DNA of 64,000 bases from Pseudofrankia sp. DC12 (GCF_000966285.1 NZ_KQ031391.1:4170540-4234539); one strand, 5' to 3'; counted from the first letter of the stretch, positions 24,485 to 33,495 are shown. The notes: a model not told the origin generated them from the letters alone. Program-made: numbers and translations.

Positions 24485-25060
24485 GTGGCGAGCACGAGCG
24501 GCCCGGCGGCGGGGTCGAGCCCCGACCTGAGCGCCCAGCCCACTGGCCTTCCCGACCTGCACCCGAGCCTCACCCCGCTGGCGTTCCTGGTCGGCACCTG
24601 GCGCGGTGAGGGCGTCGGCGGCTACGAGGGACTGGCCGACTTCCGCTACGAGCAGGAGGTCACGTTCGTCACCACCGGCAGGCCGGCGCTCGGCTACGCG
24701 TCGACGACCTGGTGGGCCGACGAGCCGCGGGACGGTCGCTCGCCCGGCAGCCCGCTGGCGACCGAGACCGGCTTCTGGCGGCTCCAGGACGACGCGGAGA
24801 ACCCTGGCCGCCGCTTCGTCGAGGTGATGCTCGCCCACCCGTTCGGCGTCGCCGAGATCTACGTCGGCGCGCTGGACGGTACGAAGATCGAACTGGAGCA
24901 CAACGTCGTCATCCGGACGGCCACCGCCCGCGACGTGACCAGGTCCGTCCGCCTCTACGGGATCGTCGAGGGCGGCGACCTCGCCTACGCGATCGACATG
25001 GAGGCCGGCGGCAAGCCCCTGCAGCCGCACCTCTCGGCCCGCCTGCGTAAGGTCGGCTGA
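24485..25060 (+). CDS. Nitrobindin-like heme/FABP-type beta-barrel protein
   Basis: The 191-residue product has the THAP4/nitrobindin signature: the GxWxGxG loop LVGTWRGEGVGGY (from residue 36), ADFRYEQEVTF, and near the C-terminus the heme-ligand His182 in LQPHLSARL. Nitrobindins hold ferric heme in a small beta barrel and bind or isomerise reactive nitrogen species. GTG 24485 follows GAGGA. Length matches the actinobacterial family. Co-transcription with the small membrane protein is likely. Confidence 0.9.
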   Translation: MASTSGPAAGSSPDLSAQPTGLPDLHPSLTPLAFLVGTWRGEGVGGYEGLADFRYEQEVTFVTTGRPALGYASTTWWADEPRDGRSPGSPLATETGFWRLQDDAENPGRRFVEVMLAHPFGVAEIYVGALDGTKIELEHNVVIRTATARDVTRSVRLYGIVEGGDLAYAIDMEAGGKPLQPHLSARLRKVG

Positions 25061-25115
25061 CCGGCACCGCTCGGCGCGCGCTCCCGCCGCACGAGGGCGA
25101 GGCCGGCCGGTGGTT

Positions 25116-25664
25116 CTACTCCTGCGCGCGGGCGGCGCGGGCCTCCGCGGCGACCTTCGCGCGCCAGGCCTTCTCGCGGGCGACCGCCTGGGCGAAGCCG
25201 AGCGCGATCGCCGGGTCGAAGTTCTCGTCGGCGTAGGTGCGGGCGCAGCCGAGCAGCCGGTCGATCTCGTCGGCGTTGACGGCGGTCAACGGCACCTGGC
25301 CGGTGAGGAAGATGTCGCCGATCCGGTCGATCGAGAAGTGCACCCCGTAGGTCTTCGCGTTGCGGCTGAGCAGGAAGGCGTAGGTACCGGCCGCGTTCTC
25401 CGCCGGCTTGCGCATGAAGAACGCCTCGACCAGCAGGGTGTGGTCCTGGACGACGAGCCACGTCATCGTCCGCAGCTTGTGCTCACCCTCCAGAGTGACG
25501 AGGAAGGTACCGAGCGCCGGGTGCTCGTAGGCGAGCTCCAGCTCGTCGAGCGCGCGCTGGATGATCCCGTCGAGGCGCTCGCGGTCGGCGTCGCCGATGC
25601 GCCCCGTCACCCCGGTCCGGGCGCCCGGTACGACACCATCGACATCGGTCGTCGTCGTGGTCAT
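25116..25664 (-). CDS. YbjN-domain protein
   Basis: The 182-residue product has a YbjN-like core: HPALGTFLVTLEGEHKLRTM, VQDHTLLVEAFFMRKPAEN, AYAFLLSRNAKTYGVHFSID and RLLGCARTYADENFDPAIALG. YbjN proteins resemble type III secretion chaperones and have poorly defined roles in stress and surface regulation. ATG 25664 follows GGAGG. In mycobacteria the homologue (Rv0487) is directly after mshA, exactly as here, which supports orthology. Confidence 0.88.
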   Translation of the reverse strand: MTTTTTDVDGVVPGARTGVTGRIGDADRERLDGIIQRALDELELAYEHPALGTFLVTLEGEHKLRTMTWLVVQDHTLLVEAFFMRKPAENAAGTYAFLLSRNAKTYGVHFSIDRIGDIFLTGQVPLTAVNADEIDRLLGCARTYADENFDPAIALGFAQAVAREKAWRAKVAAEARAARAQE

Positions 25665-25757
25665 GAACGACAAGCCTCCTACCTCGCCCCGGCTGTCTGT
25701 GACCGTAGGCGTGTGAGCCGCGATCGGCAACGAGCCCCTACCCCGCCGCCTGCCGGC

Positions 25758-27128
25758 CTAGACCGCGACCGCGGCGGGGGAGAGTGCGGCCCGGTAGGCG
25801 GCGAGCACCCCGTGGGCGGTCGCCGTCCACCCGAAGCCGGACGCGTGCGCGCGGGCCCCGGTCGCCAGCCGCCGCCGCCAGCTTGGTTCCGCGAGCAGCC
25901 GAGCCAGCACGGTGGCGTAGGCCGCCGGGTCGCGGTCGGCGACCAGCAGGCCCGACCTCCCGTCCGCCACGGCCGTGCGCAGCCCGCCGACGGCCGCGGC
26001 GACGACAGGCGTCCCGCACGCCTGCGCCTCGATCGCGACCAGGCCGAAACTCTCGCTGTGGCTCGGCACGATGACGGCGGTCGCCGCCCGGAACCAGTCG
26101 GCCAGCTCGGCGCGCGGCACCGGCGGCCGGAACAGTACGACGTCCGAGATGCCGAGGTCGGCGGCCAGCTTGACCATCGCGTCCGGACGGTCGAGGCCGT
26201 TGCCGCTCGGTCCGCCGACCACGGCGACCGTCAGCGACTCCCGCAGCGAGGGGTCGCGGCGCAACAGCTCGGCGGCCGCGTGCAGCAGCAGGTCCGGCGC
26301 CTTCAGCGGCTGGATGCGCCCGACGAACAGCAGCAGGTGCCCGTCGACCGGGACGCCGATCCGCCGCCGCGCCGCCGCCTGCTCACCCGGCCGGAACATG
26401 TCGAGGTCCACGCCCGGCGCGACCACGTCAACCGTGAGCGGGTCGGCCCCGTACAGGTCGACGAGGTGACGGGCCTCCTCGACGGTCGACGCGACCAGCC
26501 GGGTCGAGCCGGCCACCACCTCCTGCTCGCCGCGGACCCGGTCGGCCGGCTCGGGATGGTCCCCGATCGCCAGCGACCGGTTCTTCACCTTGGCCAGGGT
26601 GTGCGCGGTGTGGACGAGGGGGGCGCCCCACCGGCGCGCGGTGGCGAGGCCCACCTGGCCGGACAGCCAGTAGTGCGAGTGCACCAGATCGAACCAGCCC
26701 GGCTCACGCTCGGCCTCGGCGCGCAGTACGTCGGCCGTGAAGGCGCAGATCCAGGCCGGCAGTTCCGCGCGCTGCATCTCCTCGAACGGGCCGGCCGGCA
26801 CGTGCCGGACCGTCACCCCCGGGTGTAGCTCGGCGGCTGGCGGCAGGCCGCTGCTCGTGGCCCGGGTGAACACCTCCACCTCGGTGCCCTGCTCGGCGAG
26901 CTGACGGGACAGCTCCACGACGTACACGTTGAGGCCGCCGGCGTCCCCGGTGCCTGGCTGTTCGAGCGGCGAGGTATGCATCGACAGCATCGCCACCCGG
27001 CGAGGGACGGCTCGCCGGGTCCTCGGGCCGGCGCCGCTCCAGTTCGGCTCGGCCCTGCTCCCGGTGTCGCTCTCGGCCCTGATCGAGGAAGCCGGGGACG
27101 CCGCCGCCCCGCGCGCTACCAGCCGCAC
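25758..27128 (-). CDS. mshA: D-inositol-3-phosphate glycosyltransferase
   Basis: MshA joins GlcNAc from UDP-GlcNAc to inositol-3-phosphate, the first committed step of mycothiol synthesis. The 456-residue product is a GT-B retaining glycosyltransferase (GT4): [20 protein letters not shown] (acceptor loop), [29 protein letters not shown], then the donor motif [20 protein letters not shown] with the E-x7-E pair. GTG 27128 follows GGAGGTGG. The first ~45 residues vary. A degenerate tandem repeat lies upstream. Confidence 0.95.
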   Translation of the reverse strand: MRLVARGAAASPASSIRAESDTGSRAEPNWSGAGPRTRRAVPRRVAMLSMHTSPLEQPGTGDAGGLNVYVVELSRQLAEQGTEVEVFTRATSSGLPPAAELHPGVTVRHVPAGPFEEMQRAELPAWICAFTADVLRAEAEREPGWFDLVHSHYWLSGQVGLATARRWGAPLVHTAHTLAKVKNRSLAIGDHPEPADRVRGEQEVVAGSTRLVASTVEEARHLVDLYGADPLTVDVVAPGVDLDMFRPGEQAAARRRIGVPVDGHLLLFVGRIQPLKAPDLLLHAAAELLRRDPSLRESLTVAVVGGPSGNGLDRPDAMVKLAADLGISDVVLFRPPVPRAELADWFRAATAVIVPSHSESFGLVAIEAQACGTPVVAAAVGGLRTAVADGRSGLLVADRDPAAYATVLARLLAEPSWRRRLATGARAHASGFGWTATAHGVLAAYRAALSPAAVAV

Positions 27129-27138
27129 CGACCACCTC

Positions 27139-27253
27139 CGTGTCCCTGTGGGCAGACCGGCCCGTGTCCCTGTGGGCAGAGCCTGGCCCGCCCCGTAGGC
27201 AGACCCGGCCCGTGCCCACCATGCAGACCTGGCCCGTGCCCACTGCTGGCAAA
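27139..27253. repeat. Degenerate ~24-bp tandem repeat upstream of mshA
   Basis: About five units built on GTGTCCCTGTGGGCAGACC-GGCCC run from 27139 to 27253; the first two are nearly identical and the others drift. The array covers the likely promoter of mshA. Confidence 0.75.
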
Positions 27254-27647
27254 CCCGGCCGTGTAGCTGCCGCGAAACCGGCCCGAGCGCCGGCCGGTTT
27301 GTTACCCGAACGTTGCAACATCACCGCTCGGCCGAGCTATGCCCGCCGCTCCGCCGACCAGAGAGCTCGCGATCCGGTTCGGCCGACTGTTCACCTTAGA
27401 GTTGAACTGCCTGCTTGCTGGTGTATTGGGTGGGGGCGATCCTCCTCACGTCTGTCCCAGGGCCTCCCGTGTACCTACCTGCCGCGCGGACGGGCTGTCC
27501 GCGCCGGGCTGACCGGCCCGCGGACCGACGGCCAGCGAGGCGTGGCCAGCAGCCGGTATCCCCGCGTTCGGCGGTGGTCATCCGGACCGTGCCCACGCGG
27601 CCGCCCGGGCGCGCTGGCCGGGTGCGTTTCCCTGGCATGGTGGTGGG
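27254..27647. other. Intergenic gap between mshA and the methyltransferase gene
   Basis: No coding region is supported here. The stretch 27380-27430 is less GC-rich than its surroundings and contains GTTCACC followed by AGTTGAAC, possibly regulatory, but there is no clear promoter pair. Confidence 0.4.
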
Positions 27648-28526
27648 GTGACTGTGGTCTCGGGGCGCCGCGCGCCACGGCTGGCGGCGGGCCGGGCCCG
27701 TGCGCTCGGCCTGCCGACCCGCGGCACGACCGCGCCCAACCGGCTGCGCCGGATCGACCGTTGGCTGGTCGGCACGCAGGCCGGCCGGCTGCGGGCCGCC
27801 TCGGACCCTCTCGTCGTGGATCTGGGCTACGGCTCGTCGCCGGTGACCACCGTCGAGCTCTACGAGCGGCTGCGGACCGTCCGCCCGGACGTGCGGGTGC
27901 TCGGGCTGGAGCTCGACCCGGACCGGGTCGCCGCGGCGGCGTCGGCCGCCCGGTCGCCCGCGCTCACCTTCGCTCGCGGCGGCTTCGAGCTGGCCGGCCG
28001 CCGGCCGACGGTCGTCCGTGCCCTCAACGTCCTGCGGCAGTACCCCGAGCGCGAGGTGGCGTCCGCCTGGCGGGCGATGCGCGCGCGGCTCGCCCCCGGT
28101 GGGCTGTTGATCGAGGGCACCTGCGACGAGCTCGGCCGCCGCGCCTGCTGGTTCGCGCTGTCCGCCCTCGAAGCTGGCGGCGCCGCGGACGAGGGGGCCC
28201 GCGCCAGCCGGGCGGACGGTTGGGCAGGTGCAGCGACGCTGACGCTCTCCGCGCACCTGCCGAGCCTTGAATACCCATCCGACCTGGCTGAACGGCTGCC
28301 CAAGGCGTTGATCGCCCGCAACGTTCCGGGCGAACCGATCCACACCTTGCTGGCCGCGTTTGACGAGGCCTGGGACCATGCCGCCAGCTACGCGCCGTTC
28401 GGGCCGCGGATGCGCTGGTCGGTCGCCGTCGCGAGGCTGCGGGCCGACGGCTGGCCCGTCCACCGCGCCCCGCGGCGCTGGCGGCTCGGCGAGCTCACGA
28501 TTTCGTGGCCGCCGGATCGGGTGTGA
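27648..28526 (+). CDS. SAM-dependent class I methyltransferase
   Basis: The 292-residue product has motif I as VVDLGYGSSPVTTVELYERL, an acidic strand end LGLELDPDR (motif II), a VVRALNVLRQY segment and LAPGGLLIEGTCDE (motif IV-like). These support a Rossmann methyltransferase, although no substrate motif is recognised. The start GTG 27648 sits within a GT-rich stretch with GGTGG as ribosome-binding site. It is followed after 87 bp by the glycosyltransferase gene, which has its own promoter. Confidence 0.85.
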   Translation: MTVVSGRRAPRLAAGRARALGLPTRGTTAPNRLRRIDRWLVGTQAGRLRAASDPLVVDLGYGSSPVTTVELYERLRTVRPDVRVLGLELDPDRVAAAASAARSPALTFARGGFELAGRRPTVVRALNVLRQYPEREVASAWRAMRARLAPGGLLIEGTCDELGRRACWFALSALEAGGAADEGARASRADGWAGAATLTLSAHLPSLEYPSDLAERLPKALIARNVPGEPIHTLLAAFDEAWDHAASYAPFGPRMRWSVAVARLRADGWPVHRAPRRWRLGELTISWPPDRV

Positions 28527-28538
28527 TCGGCGCACTGA

Positions 28539-28566
28539 TTGACAACTGGCATATCGGGCATATGTA
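28539..28566 (+). promoter_or_regulatory. Promoter of the glycosyltransferase gene
   Basis: A consensus TTGACA (28539-28544) is followed 16 bases later by TATGTA (28561-28566), in a stretch much more AT-rich than its surroundings. A GCATAT direct repeat lies in the spacer. Confidence 0.6.
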
Positions 28567-28613
28567 ACCCCCCGCTCGGATCGCCAGAGACTCAGTGTTA
28601 GAGAGTCGTCACC

Positions 28614-29801
28614 ATGAGCAAGATTCTCGTGGCTACCTTCAATGGTGGCGGCAATGTCCCGCCCGCGCTCGGCATCGCCGGTGAGCTGAGCCGTCGCGGG
28701 CATGACGTGCGGGTTCTCGGCAACGCCGACCAGGAGGAGACCTTCGAGGCCGCGGGGCTGCGGTTCGAGGCCTACCGGCGCGCCGCGGCGCACACTCCGC
28801 TGGACCGCCAGGGCCTGGCCCGATGGGCCTCGGACTACCTCGGGGTGTTCCTCGACACCGGGGCCGGCCTCGACCTGGTGGCCGCTCTCGACCGGGAGGC
28901 CGCCGACCTCGTCGTCGTCGACGCGATGCTGCTCGGAGCACTGCAGGTCCTGCAGGCACGGCGCCCGGTGCGCCACGCCGTCCTGCACCACACCCTGCAC
29001 GGCTTCATGACCCGCGGCTTCGCGCCCTGGGTCCGGCTGCTGAGCGGCCCACGTCTCCTCTCGCCCATCCGCCTGTGGCGGCGGGCCGACCGGGTCCTGA
29101 TGCCGGGGATCGCCGCGCTGGAGCCCCGGGCCGTCCGAGCCACGAACGTGCGCCTGACGGGCCCGGTCTGGCCGGCTGGCGTGTCGCCGCGGCCGCACAC
29201 CGGGACCGGGCGTGTGCTGGTCAGCCTGAGCTCGATCTACTACGGCGGGCAGGTCGAGACGCTGCGGGCCATCATGGCCGCGGTCGCCGACCTGCCCGTC
29301 CAGGTGGTGCTGACCACCGGCCGCGCCGTCGCCCCGGCGGAGCTGGAGGTGCCGCCCAACGTCGAGGCGCACGGCTTCCTGCCGCACCGGGACGTCCTGC
29401 CGAACGTCGGCATGGTGGTCGGCCACGGCGGCTTCAGCACCACGCTGCAAGCGCTGGCGCATGACCTGCCGATGGTCGTCCTGCCCGCGTTCCACCTGGG
29501 AGACCAGCGCGCGGTCGGCGCCGCCGTGGCCCGCTCCGGTGCCGGCCTCATGGTCCGTCGGACCGCCCCGGCCGGCCGCATCCGCGCCGCGATCGCCCGG
29601 ATGCTCGACGACGGGCCGCACCGCGCCGCGGCCGCCGGCCTGGGCGCCCAGCTGCGCGCGGTCGACGGCGCCGCCACGGCGGCCGACGAGCTGGAGCTGC
29701 TGCTTCCCCGCGCGAACTACCCCGTCATCTCACGGCAGCAGTCGGTCCCGCGCCGCGTCTCGGTCGGCCGGGCGGCCAGCCCGCGGCCGACCGGCGCCTG
29801 A
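28614..29801 (+). CDS. GT1/MGT-type glycosyltransferase
   Basis: The 395-residue product is a GT-B glycosyltransferase of the UGT/macrolide type. N-terminal: ILVATFNGGGNVPPALGIAG and RRGHDVRVLGN. C-terminal: RVLVSLSSIYYGG, VEAHGFLPHRDVLPNVGMVV and the donor-binding GHGGFSTTLQALAHDLPMVV with PAFHLGDQ. Such enzymes glycosylate small hydrophobic acceptors such as macrolides, sterols and carotenoids. The acceptor is unknown. ATG 28614. The neighbouring methyltransferase could act in the same modification pathway, but they are transcribed from separate promoters. Confidence 0.88.
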   Translation: MSKILVATFNGGGNVPPALGIAGELSRRGHDVRVLGNADQEETFEAAGLRFEAYRRAAAHTPLDRQGLARWASDYLGVFLDTGAGLDLVAALDREAADLVVVDAMLLGALQVLQARRPVRHAVLHHTLHGFMTRGFAPWVRLLSGPRLLSPIRLWRRADRVLMPGIAALEPRAVRATNVRLTGPVWPAGVSPRPHTGTGRVLVSLSSIYYGGQVETLRAIMAAVADLPVQVVLTTGRAVAPAELEVPPNVEAHGFLPHRDVLPNVGMVVGHGGFSTTLQALAHDLPMVVLPAFHLGDQRAVGAAVARSGAGLMVRRTAPAGRIRAAIARMLDDGPHRAAAAGLGAQLRAVDGAATAADELELLLPRANYPVISRQQSVPRRVSVGRAASPRPTGA

Positions 29802-29849
29802 CCACCCGTCGGCTGCCCGGCCGGCGAGATCGACGGAACCGGGGAGGCG

Positions 29850-30395
29850 TCAGAGCTCGGCCGGCCCGGCGGGCAACAGGGCGTGGGCGGCCTCGAAGGC
29901 GCGCAGGGCGTGGTCGTCGAAGAGCACGAAGCGCGCCTCCTGGACCGAGGACACTGTCTCGTGCACGGCGACGACGGCGATGCGCGCCGCGTCGTCAAGT
30001 GGCCAGCCGTACGCGCCCGCGCTGACAGCCGGAAACGCCACCGTCCGGGCGCCCACGTCGTCCGCGACGCGCAGGGCCTCGACGTAGCAGGACCGCAGCA
30101 CAGCCGACCGATCCTCGTCGCGCCGGTAGCCCGGGCCGACGACGTGGATCACGTGCTTCGCCGGCAGCCGTCCGGCGACCGTCGCCACGGCGCCGCCCGC
30201 GGGCAGGCCCGCGGGGAAGGCGGTGTCCCGCAGCCGCCGGCAGGCCGCCAGGATCGCCGGGCCGCCGGCTCGGTGGATGGCCCCGTCGACTCCGCCGCCG
30301 CCCAGCAGCGACGAGTTGGCGGCGTTGACGACCGCGTCGACGTGCTGGGTGGTGATGTCCCCGCGTACGAGCGTGATGGTGGTCGTCGGCGGCAT
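29850..30395 (-). CDS. Macrodomain O-acetyl-ADP-ribose deacetylase
   Basis: The 181-residue product is a MacroD/YmdB-type domain: LVRGDITTQHVDAVVNAANS, GGGGVDGAIHRAGG, CRRLRDTAFPAGLPAGGAV, HVIHVVGPGYR and VAFPAVSAGAYGWPLDDAA. The NAANSSLLGGGGVDGA loop binds the distal ribose. Family members hydrolyse O-acetyl-ADP-ribose or remove mono-ADP-ribose from proteins. ATG 30395 follows GGGGAGG. It is convergent with the glycosyltransferase gene. Confidence 0.93.
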   Translation of the reverse strand: MPPTTTITLVRGDITTQHVDAVVNAANSSLLGGGGVDGAIHRAGGPAILAACRRLRDTAFPAGLPAGGAVATVAGRLPAKHVIHVVGPGYRRDEDRSAVLRSCYVEALRVADDVGARTVAFPAVSAGAYGWPLDDAARIAVVAVHETVSSVQEARFVLFDDHALRAFEAAHALLPAGPAEL

Positions 30396-30528
30396 CAGCG
30401 GCCTCCCCTCACCCAGACGGAGTGGCTTCCCGTCCCGTCACCTGGGCACGCTAGTACCGCGCCGCGCCCACGGCATTGCCCTTTCCGCCGAACAAGCCGC
30501 GGGCGCGCGCTGTGAGCTTCGGGCCGGA

Positions 30529-31491
30529 TCAGCCTCTGGGGTGGAGGGTGGGGACGATCTTGTCGAGGACGGCGAGATCGTCGGGGCGGGGCACCCAGGC
30601 GCCCGCGACGGCGTTCGCCCGTACCTGGGCGGCGCTGGTGGCGCCGGCGATCACCGAGGTGACCCCCGGCTGCGCGGCCAGGCCACCGATCGCGACGTCG
30701 AGCAGCGAGCGATCCCGCTCCCGGGCAAACGTCTCCAGCGCCTCGACCGCGTCGAAGACCTCGTCGGTCAGCTCATCCTGGCGGCCGGCCAGCCGGGTGC
30801 CAGGAGCCGGCTGCTCGTCCCGGATGTACTTGCCGGTCAGGATGCCGTTCGCCAGCGGGGAATACGGCAGGATGCCGATCCCGTACCTGAGCGTCGCCGG
30901 GACCAGCTCGGCCTCGACCGAGCGTTCCAGCAGGTTGTAGTGGTTCTGAGCCGAGACGAACCGGGTGCGGTTCGACGCCCGGGCCGTCCACTCGGCGTCC
31001 GCGACCTGCCAGCCGTCAAGGTTGCAGGACCCGACGTAGCGGACCTTGCCTTCCTTCACCAGCTCGTCGAGCGCCTCGAGCGTCTCCTCGATCGGGGTGA
31101 CGCCGTCGAGGTTGTGCAGCTGGTAGAGGTCGATGTAGTCGGTCTGCAGCCTGGACAGCGATCCTTCGACGGCCTTGCGGATGTACCGGCGCGAGGCGCG
31201 GGCACCGTAGTCCGGGCCGTAGACGCCACCCATGTCGTTGCCGAACTTGGTGGCGAGCACGATCTCGTCGCGGCGGGACCGCAGCACGTGCCCGAGCAGC
31301 GTCTCCGAGCCGCCCTTGTTGCCGTAGGTGTCGGCCGTGTCGAACAGGCTGATGCCGGACTCGATCGCGGCGTCGACCACGGCCCGGGTGCCGTTGAGGT
31401 CGACCCTCGACCCGAAGTTGTTGCAGCCAAGACCGACGACGGAGACGAGCAGGCCTGAGTTGCCGAGGGGACGGTAGCGCATATCCGCCAT
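30529..31491 (-). CDS. Aldo/keto reductase
   Basis: The 320-residue protein is a (beta/alpha)8 NADPH oxidoreductase of the AKR superfamily. The catalytic tetrad is visible: Asp and Tyr in LFDTADTYGNKGGSE, Lys in VLATKFG and His in YQLHNLDG. The cofactor end has ILPYSPLANGILTGKY and TSVIAGATSAAQVRAN. The physiological carbonyl substrate is unknown. ATG 31491 is used, with ATG 31482 close by. It is downstream of the HBHA-like gene but separated from it by a hairpin. Confidence 0.93.
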   Translation of the reverse strand: MADMRYRPLGNSGLLVSVVGLGCNNFGSRVDLNGTRAVVDAAIESGISLFDTADTYGNKGGSETLLGHVLRSRRDEIVLATKFGNDMGGVYGPDYGARASRRYIRKAVEGSLSRLQTDYIDLYQLHNLDGVTPIEETLEALDELVKEGKVRYVGSCNLDGWQVADAEWTARASNRTRFVSAQNHYNLLERSVEAELVPATLRYGIGILPYSPLANGILTGKYIRDEQPAPGTRLAGRQDELTDEVFDAVEALETFARERDRSLLDVAIGGLAAQPGVTSVIAGATSAAQVRANAVAGAWVPRPDDLAVLDKIVPTLHPRG

Positions 31492-31500
31492 ACAACACCC

Positions 31501-31541
31501 GGACCACGAGCCCGGGAACGCGGGTCCAGGGCTCGTGGTCC
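31501..31541 (-). terminator. Inverted repeat after the HBHA-like gene
   Basis: GGACCACGAGCCC (31501-31513) and its exact complement (31529-31541) form a 13-bp stem with a 15-nt loop, 33 bases beyond the stop of the upstream minus-strand gene. Confidence 0.6.
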
Positions 31542-31574
31542 AGGCCGTTCGTCCGTCGCGCCGGGTGGGCGGCG

Positions 31575-32240
31575 CTACCGGCCGCGCCGGCCTATCGGTG
31601 CCTGGCTCACGGCTGCCTTGCCGACGGCGTCAGCGGCGCGGCGGGCCGAGGTGCTGGCCGCCCTGGTCCGGCTGACCGCGGTCTTCGTCCGGGTGAAGGC
31701 TTCCTCGGTCGCCGGGTTGCGCCGGATCTCGGTGACCCGCTGCTCGCCCCGGTGCGCCCAGGCGTTGTAGAGCTGGGTGGCCCGGCCCTGCAGGCCGGAC
31801 AGCTGTGCGCCGACGGTCTCCGGCAGGCCGCGGACCGTCGTGCTGACCTGGGTCGGGACCTTGACGGCCTCGACGGTCAGCTCGCCGACGCGGTCCGACA
31901 GCCGCCGCACCTCGGTGCCAGCGGTCGCGGGCAGCGTCCGCAGCTTCTCGACCGCGAGGTCGGCGGCGCCCACGTACGCGAACAGTGGCTTGGCCATCTC
32001 GGTCATCGGCGCGCGCCGCTGGGTCGGGGCGGTCCGCGCGGCCGGTCCGGCGGACGAGGCCGTCGAGGTGCGGGCGGCGCTGGCCCGGGTCGCGGCGCTG
32101 GCCCGGGTGGTGGTGGCTCGGGTAGCGGAACCGCTGGAGGTGGCGCGCGGGGTGCGGGGGGCGCGTGTCGTGGGCGCCTTGTCGGCCGCGGTGCTGCTGG
32201 TGCGCCGGGTCCTCGGCGTGGCGGGTCGGTCGGTAGCCAT
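31575..32240 (-). CDS. HBHA-like (heparin-binding haemagglutinin family) protein
   Basis: The 221-residue product begins with ~78 residues of Thr/Ala/Arg-rich disordered sequence. A helical segment, PLFAYVGAADLAVEKLRTLP, then matches the start of mycobacterial HbhA (LAALGAADLALATV). It continues as a long amphipathic coiled coil (LSDRVGELTVEAVKVPTQ, QLYNAWAHRGEQRVTEIRRN) and ends in an Arg-rich tail. The order of basic tail and coil is partly changed from HbhA, whose Lys-rich tail is only C-terminal. The next upstream gene is the Rv0474-like regulator, as in M. tuberculosis. Role at the cell surface or on lipid bodies is inference. ATG 32240 follows GGAGGAGG. Confidence 0.8.
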   Translation of the reverse strand: MATDRPATPRTRRTSSTAADKAPTTRAPRTPRATSSGSATRATTTRASAATRASAARTSTASSAGPAARTAPTQRRAPMTEMAKPLFAYVGAADLAVEKLRTLPATAGTEVRRLSDRVGELTVEAVKVPTQVSTTVRGLPETVGAQLSGLQGRATQLYNAWAHRGEQRVTEIRRNPATEEAFTRTKTAVSRTRAASTSARRAADAVGKAAVSQAPIGRRGR

Positions 32241-32420
32241 CTGGCCTCCTCCGCGGCTGGGGCCGGCGGCCCCTCCGCGTGCGTGTGTTTCGGTGGTCGT
32301 CCTGGGCGCGGTGCACCGCCTTCAGGGTCAGTCGGGACACACCGTGATGTGTTGTGCCGCGGTCGGGGTTGGCCGCCCGCGTCGGCAGCCGCGGGGGACA
32401 TCCGCCGCGGCCCGCTGGTG

Positions 32421-33176
32421 CTAGGGCTCGGACGTGGACGCCTGGTCCGGCTGCACTGATCCGGCCGGGACGCCGGCGGGCGCGTCCGATGACGCCCGCG
32501 CGGCAGGCTTCGCGGGGTCCGGGCCCGCGGTCGTGGCGCGCCGCGTCGTCGTCCGCCGGGTCGTGGTGGCCCGTCGTGGCGCCCTGCCCGCAGTCTCTCC
32601 CGGCTCGGCGGTGGCCGCCGCGCGTGGCGGCCGGCGGGCCGCGGGCCGCCGTGTCACCGCCGGCTCGGTGGTGCCGTTTCCGGTGGTGCCGCCGGTTTCG
32701 GCGGCGGCCGGCGAAGTACGGCGACGGGTCGCTACCGGAGCCGGCTCGGCCTTCGCCGGTGGTGTCTCGGCGGCCGGGGCTGGCGCGACGGCCTCGTCGC
32801 CCGCGGTCACCGTGCTGGCGGCCAGATCCTCCGCCGCCGCGTTCTCCCGGCGGAACGCGTCGTAGATGTCGAGGATGACCTGCTTCTGCCGGGCGGTGAG
32901 CACCTCGTCGGCGAGCACAGCCGCGTGCACGTCCTCGCCGCCCTCCCGCTCCTCGAGGATCCCGGCCTGCACGTACAGGACCTCGGCCGAGATACGCAGC
33001 GCCTTGGCGATCTGCTGCAGGATCTCCGCCGACGGCTTGCGCAGGCCGCGCTCGATCTGGCTGAGGTACGGGTTGCTCACCCCGGCCTGCTGGGCGAGCT
33101 GGCGCAACGAGATGTGCGCGGCACGCCGCTGGTCCCGGATGTAGTCGCCGAGCTCGCGGACATGCAGGGCCGCCAC
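32421..33176 (-). CDS. XRE-family regulator upstream of the HBHA-like gene (Rv0474-like)
   Basis: The 251-residue product has an N-terminal lambda-repressor-type helix-turn-helix (ELGDYIRDQRRAAHISLRQL, AQQAGVSNPYLSQIERGLRK). A short helical part follows with ISAEVLYVQAGIL and LTARQKQVILDIYDAFRREN, matching the Rv0474 family. From about 120 it is a long Ala/Pro/Thr/Arg-rich tail with TTRR repeats not present in the mycobacterial protein. GTG 33176 follows GGGAGG. It probably regulates itself and the HBHA-like gene; two inverted repeats lie upstream. Confidence 0.88.
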   Translation of the reverse strand: MAALHVRELGDYIRDQRRAAHISLRQLAQQAGVSNPYLSQIERGLRKPSAEILQQIAKALRISAEVLYVQAGILEEREGGEDVHAAVLADEVLTARQKQVILDIYDAFRRENAAAEDLAASTVTAGDEAVAPAPAAETPPAKAEPAPVATRRRTSPAAAETGGTTGNGTTEPAVTRRPAARRPPRAAATAEPGETAGRAPRRATTTRRTTTRRATTAGPDPAKPAARASSDAPAGVPAGSVQPDQASTSEP

Positions 33177-33209
33177 GGGCTATACCTCCCTTCGTCCACG
33201 TTCCGCCTC

Positions 33210-33236
33210 GTCGCGCTCGTCTTCGGCGAGCGCGAC
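33210..33236 (-). promoter_or_regulatory. Inverted repeat in the leader of the XRE gene
   Basis: GTCGCGCTC (33210-33218) and GAGCGCGAC (33228-33236) form a 9-bp stem with a 9-nt loop, 34 bases upstream of the start codon. Operator or leader hairpin are both possible. Confidence 0.4.
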
Positions 33237-33313
33237 TGTCGCTCTCGCCTAGTCGTCTGGTGACGTATGGTGACGGTGCCACACCGGCTGGACTATGGCG
33301 ACGCTACGTCAAG

Positions 33314-33344
33314 GTGCTAACTCTGGCAAGCGGGCAGTTAGCAC
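33314..33344 (-). promoter_or_regulatory. Candidate operator upstream of the XRE regulator
   Basis: GTGCTAACT (33314-33322) and AGTTAGCAC (33336-33344) are a perfect, AT-containing inverted repeat with centres 22 bp apart, the usual two-turn spacing for a dimeric helix-turn-helix protein. It lies in the 319-bp gap between the DUF349 stop and the XRE start. Confidence 0.45.
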
Positions 33345-33495
33345 ATGTGCCCCGTGTCGTACCTGCCCGCGATGGGTTCGCCGCCCGGCCTTCCGGTACC
33401 GGGACCAGCGGATCCGCCTGCGGCCGGCCGGGATTCGAGGTTCGGTCGTCCCGGCGGCGTGACATCTCGACCGCCGGGACGACGGGCGCTGGCGG

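Noticed and set aside
27380-27430. GTTCACC near 27392 as a PHO box
   Set aside because: Only one unit matches and no second unit lies at 11-bp spacing.
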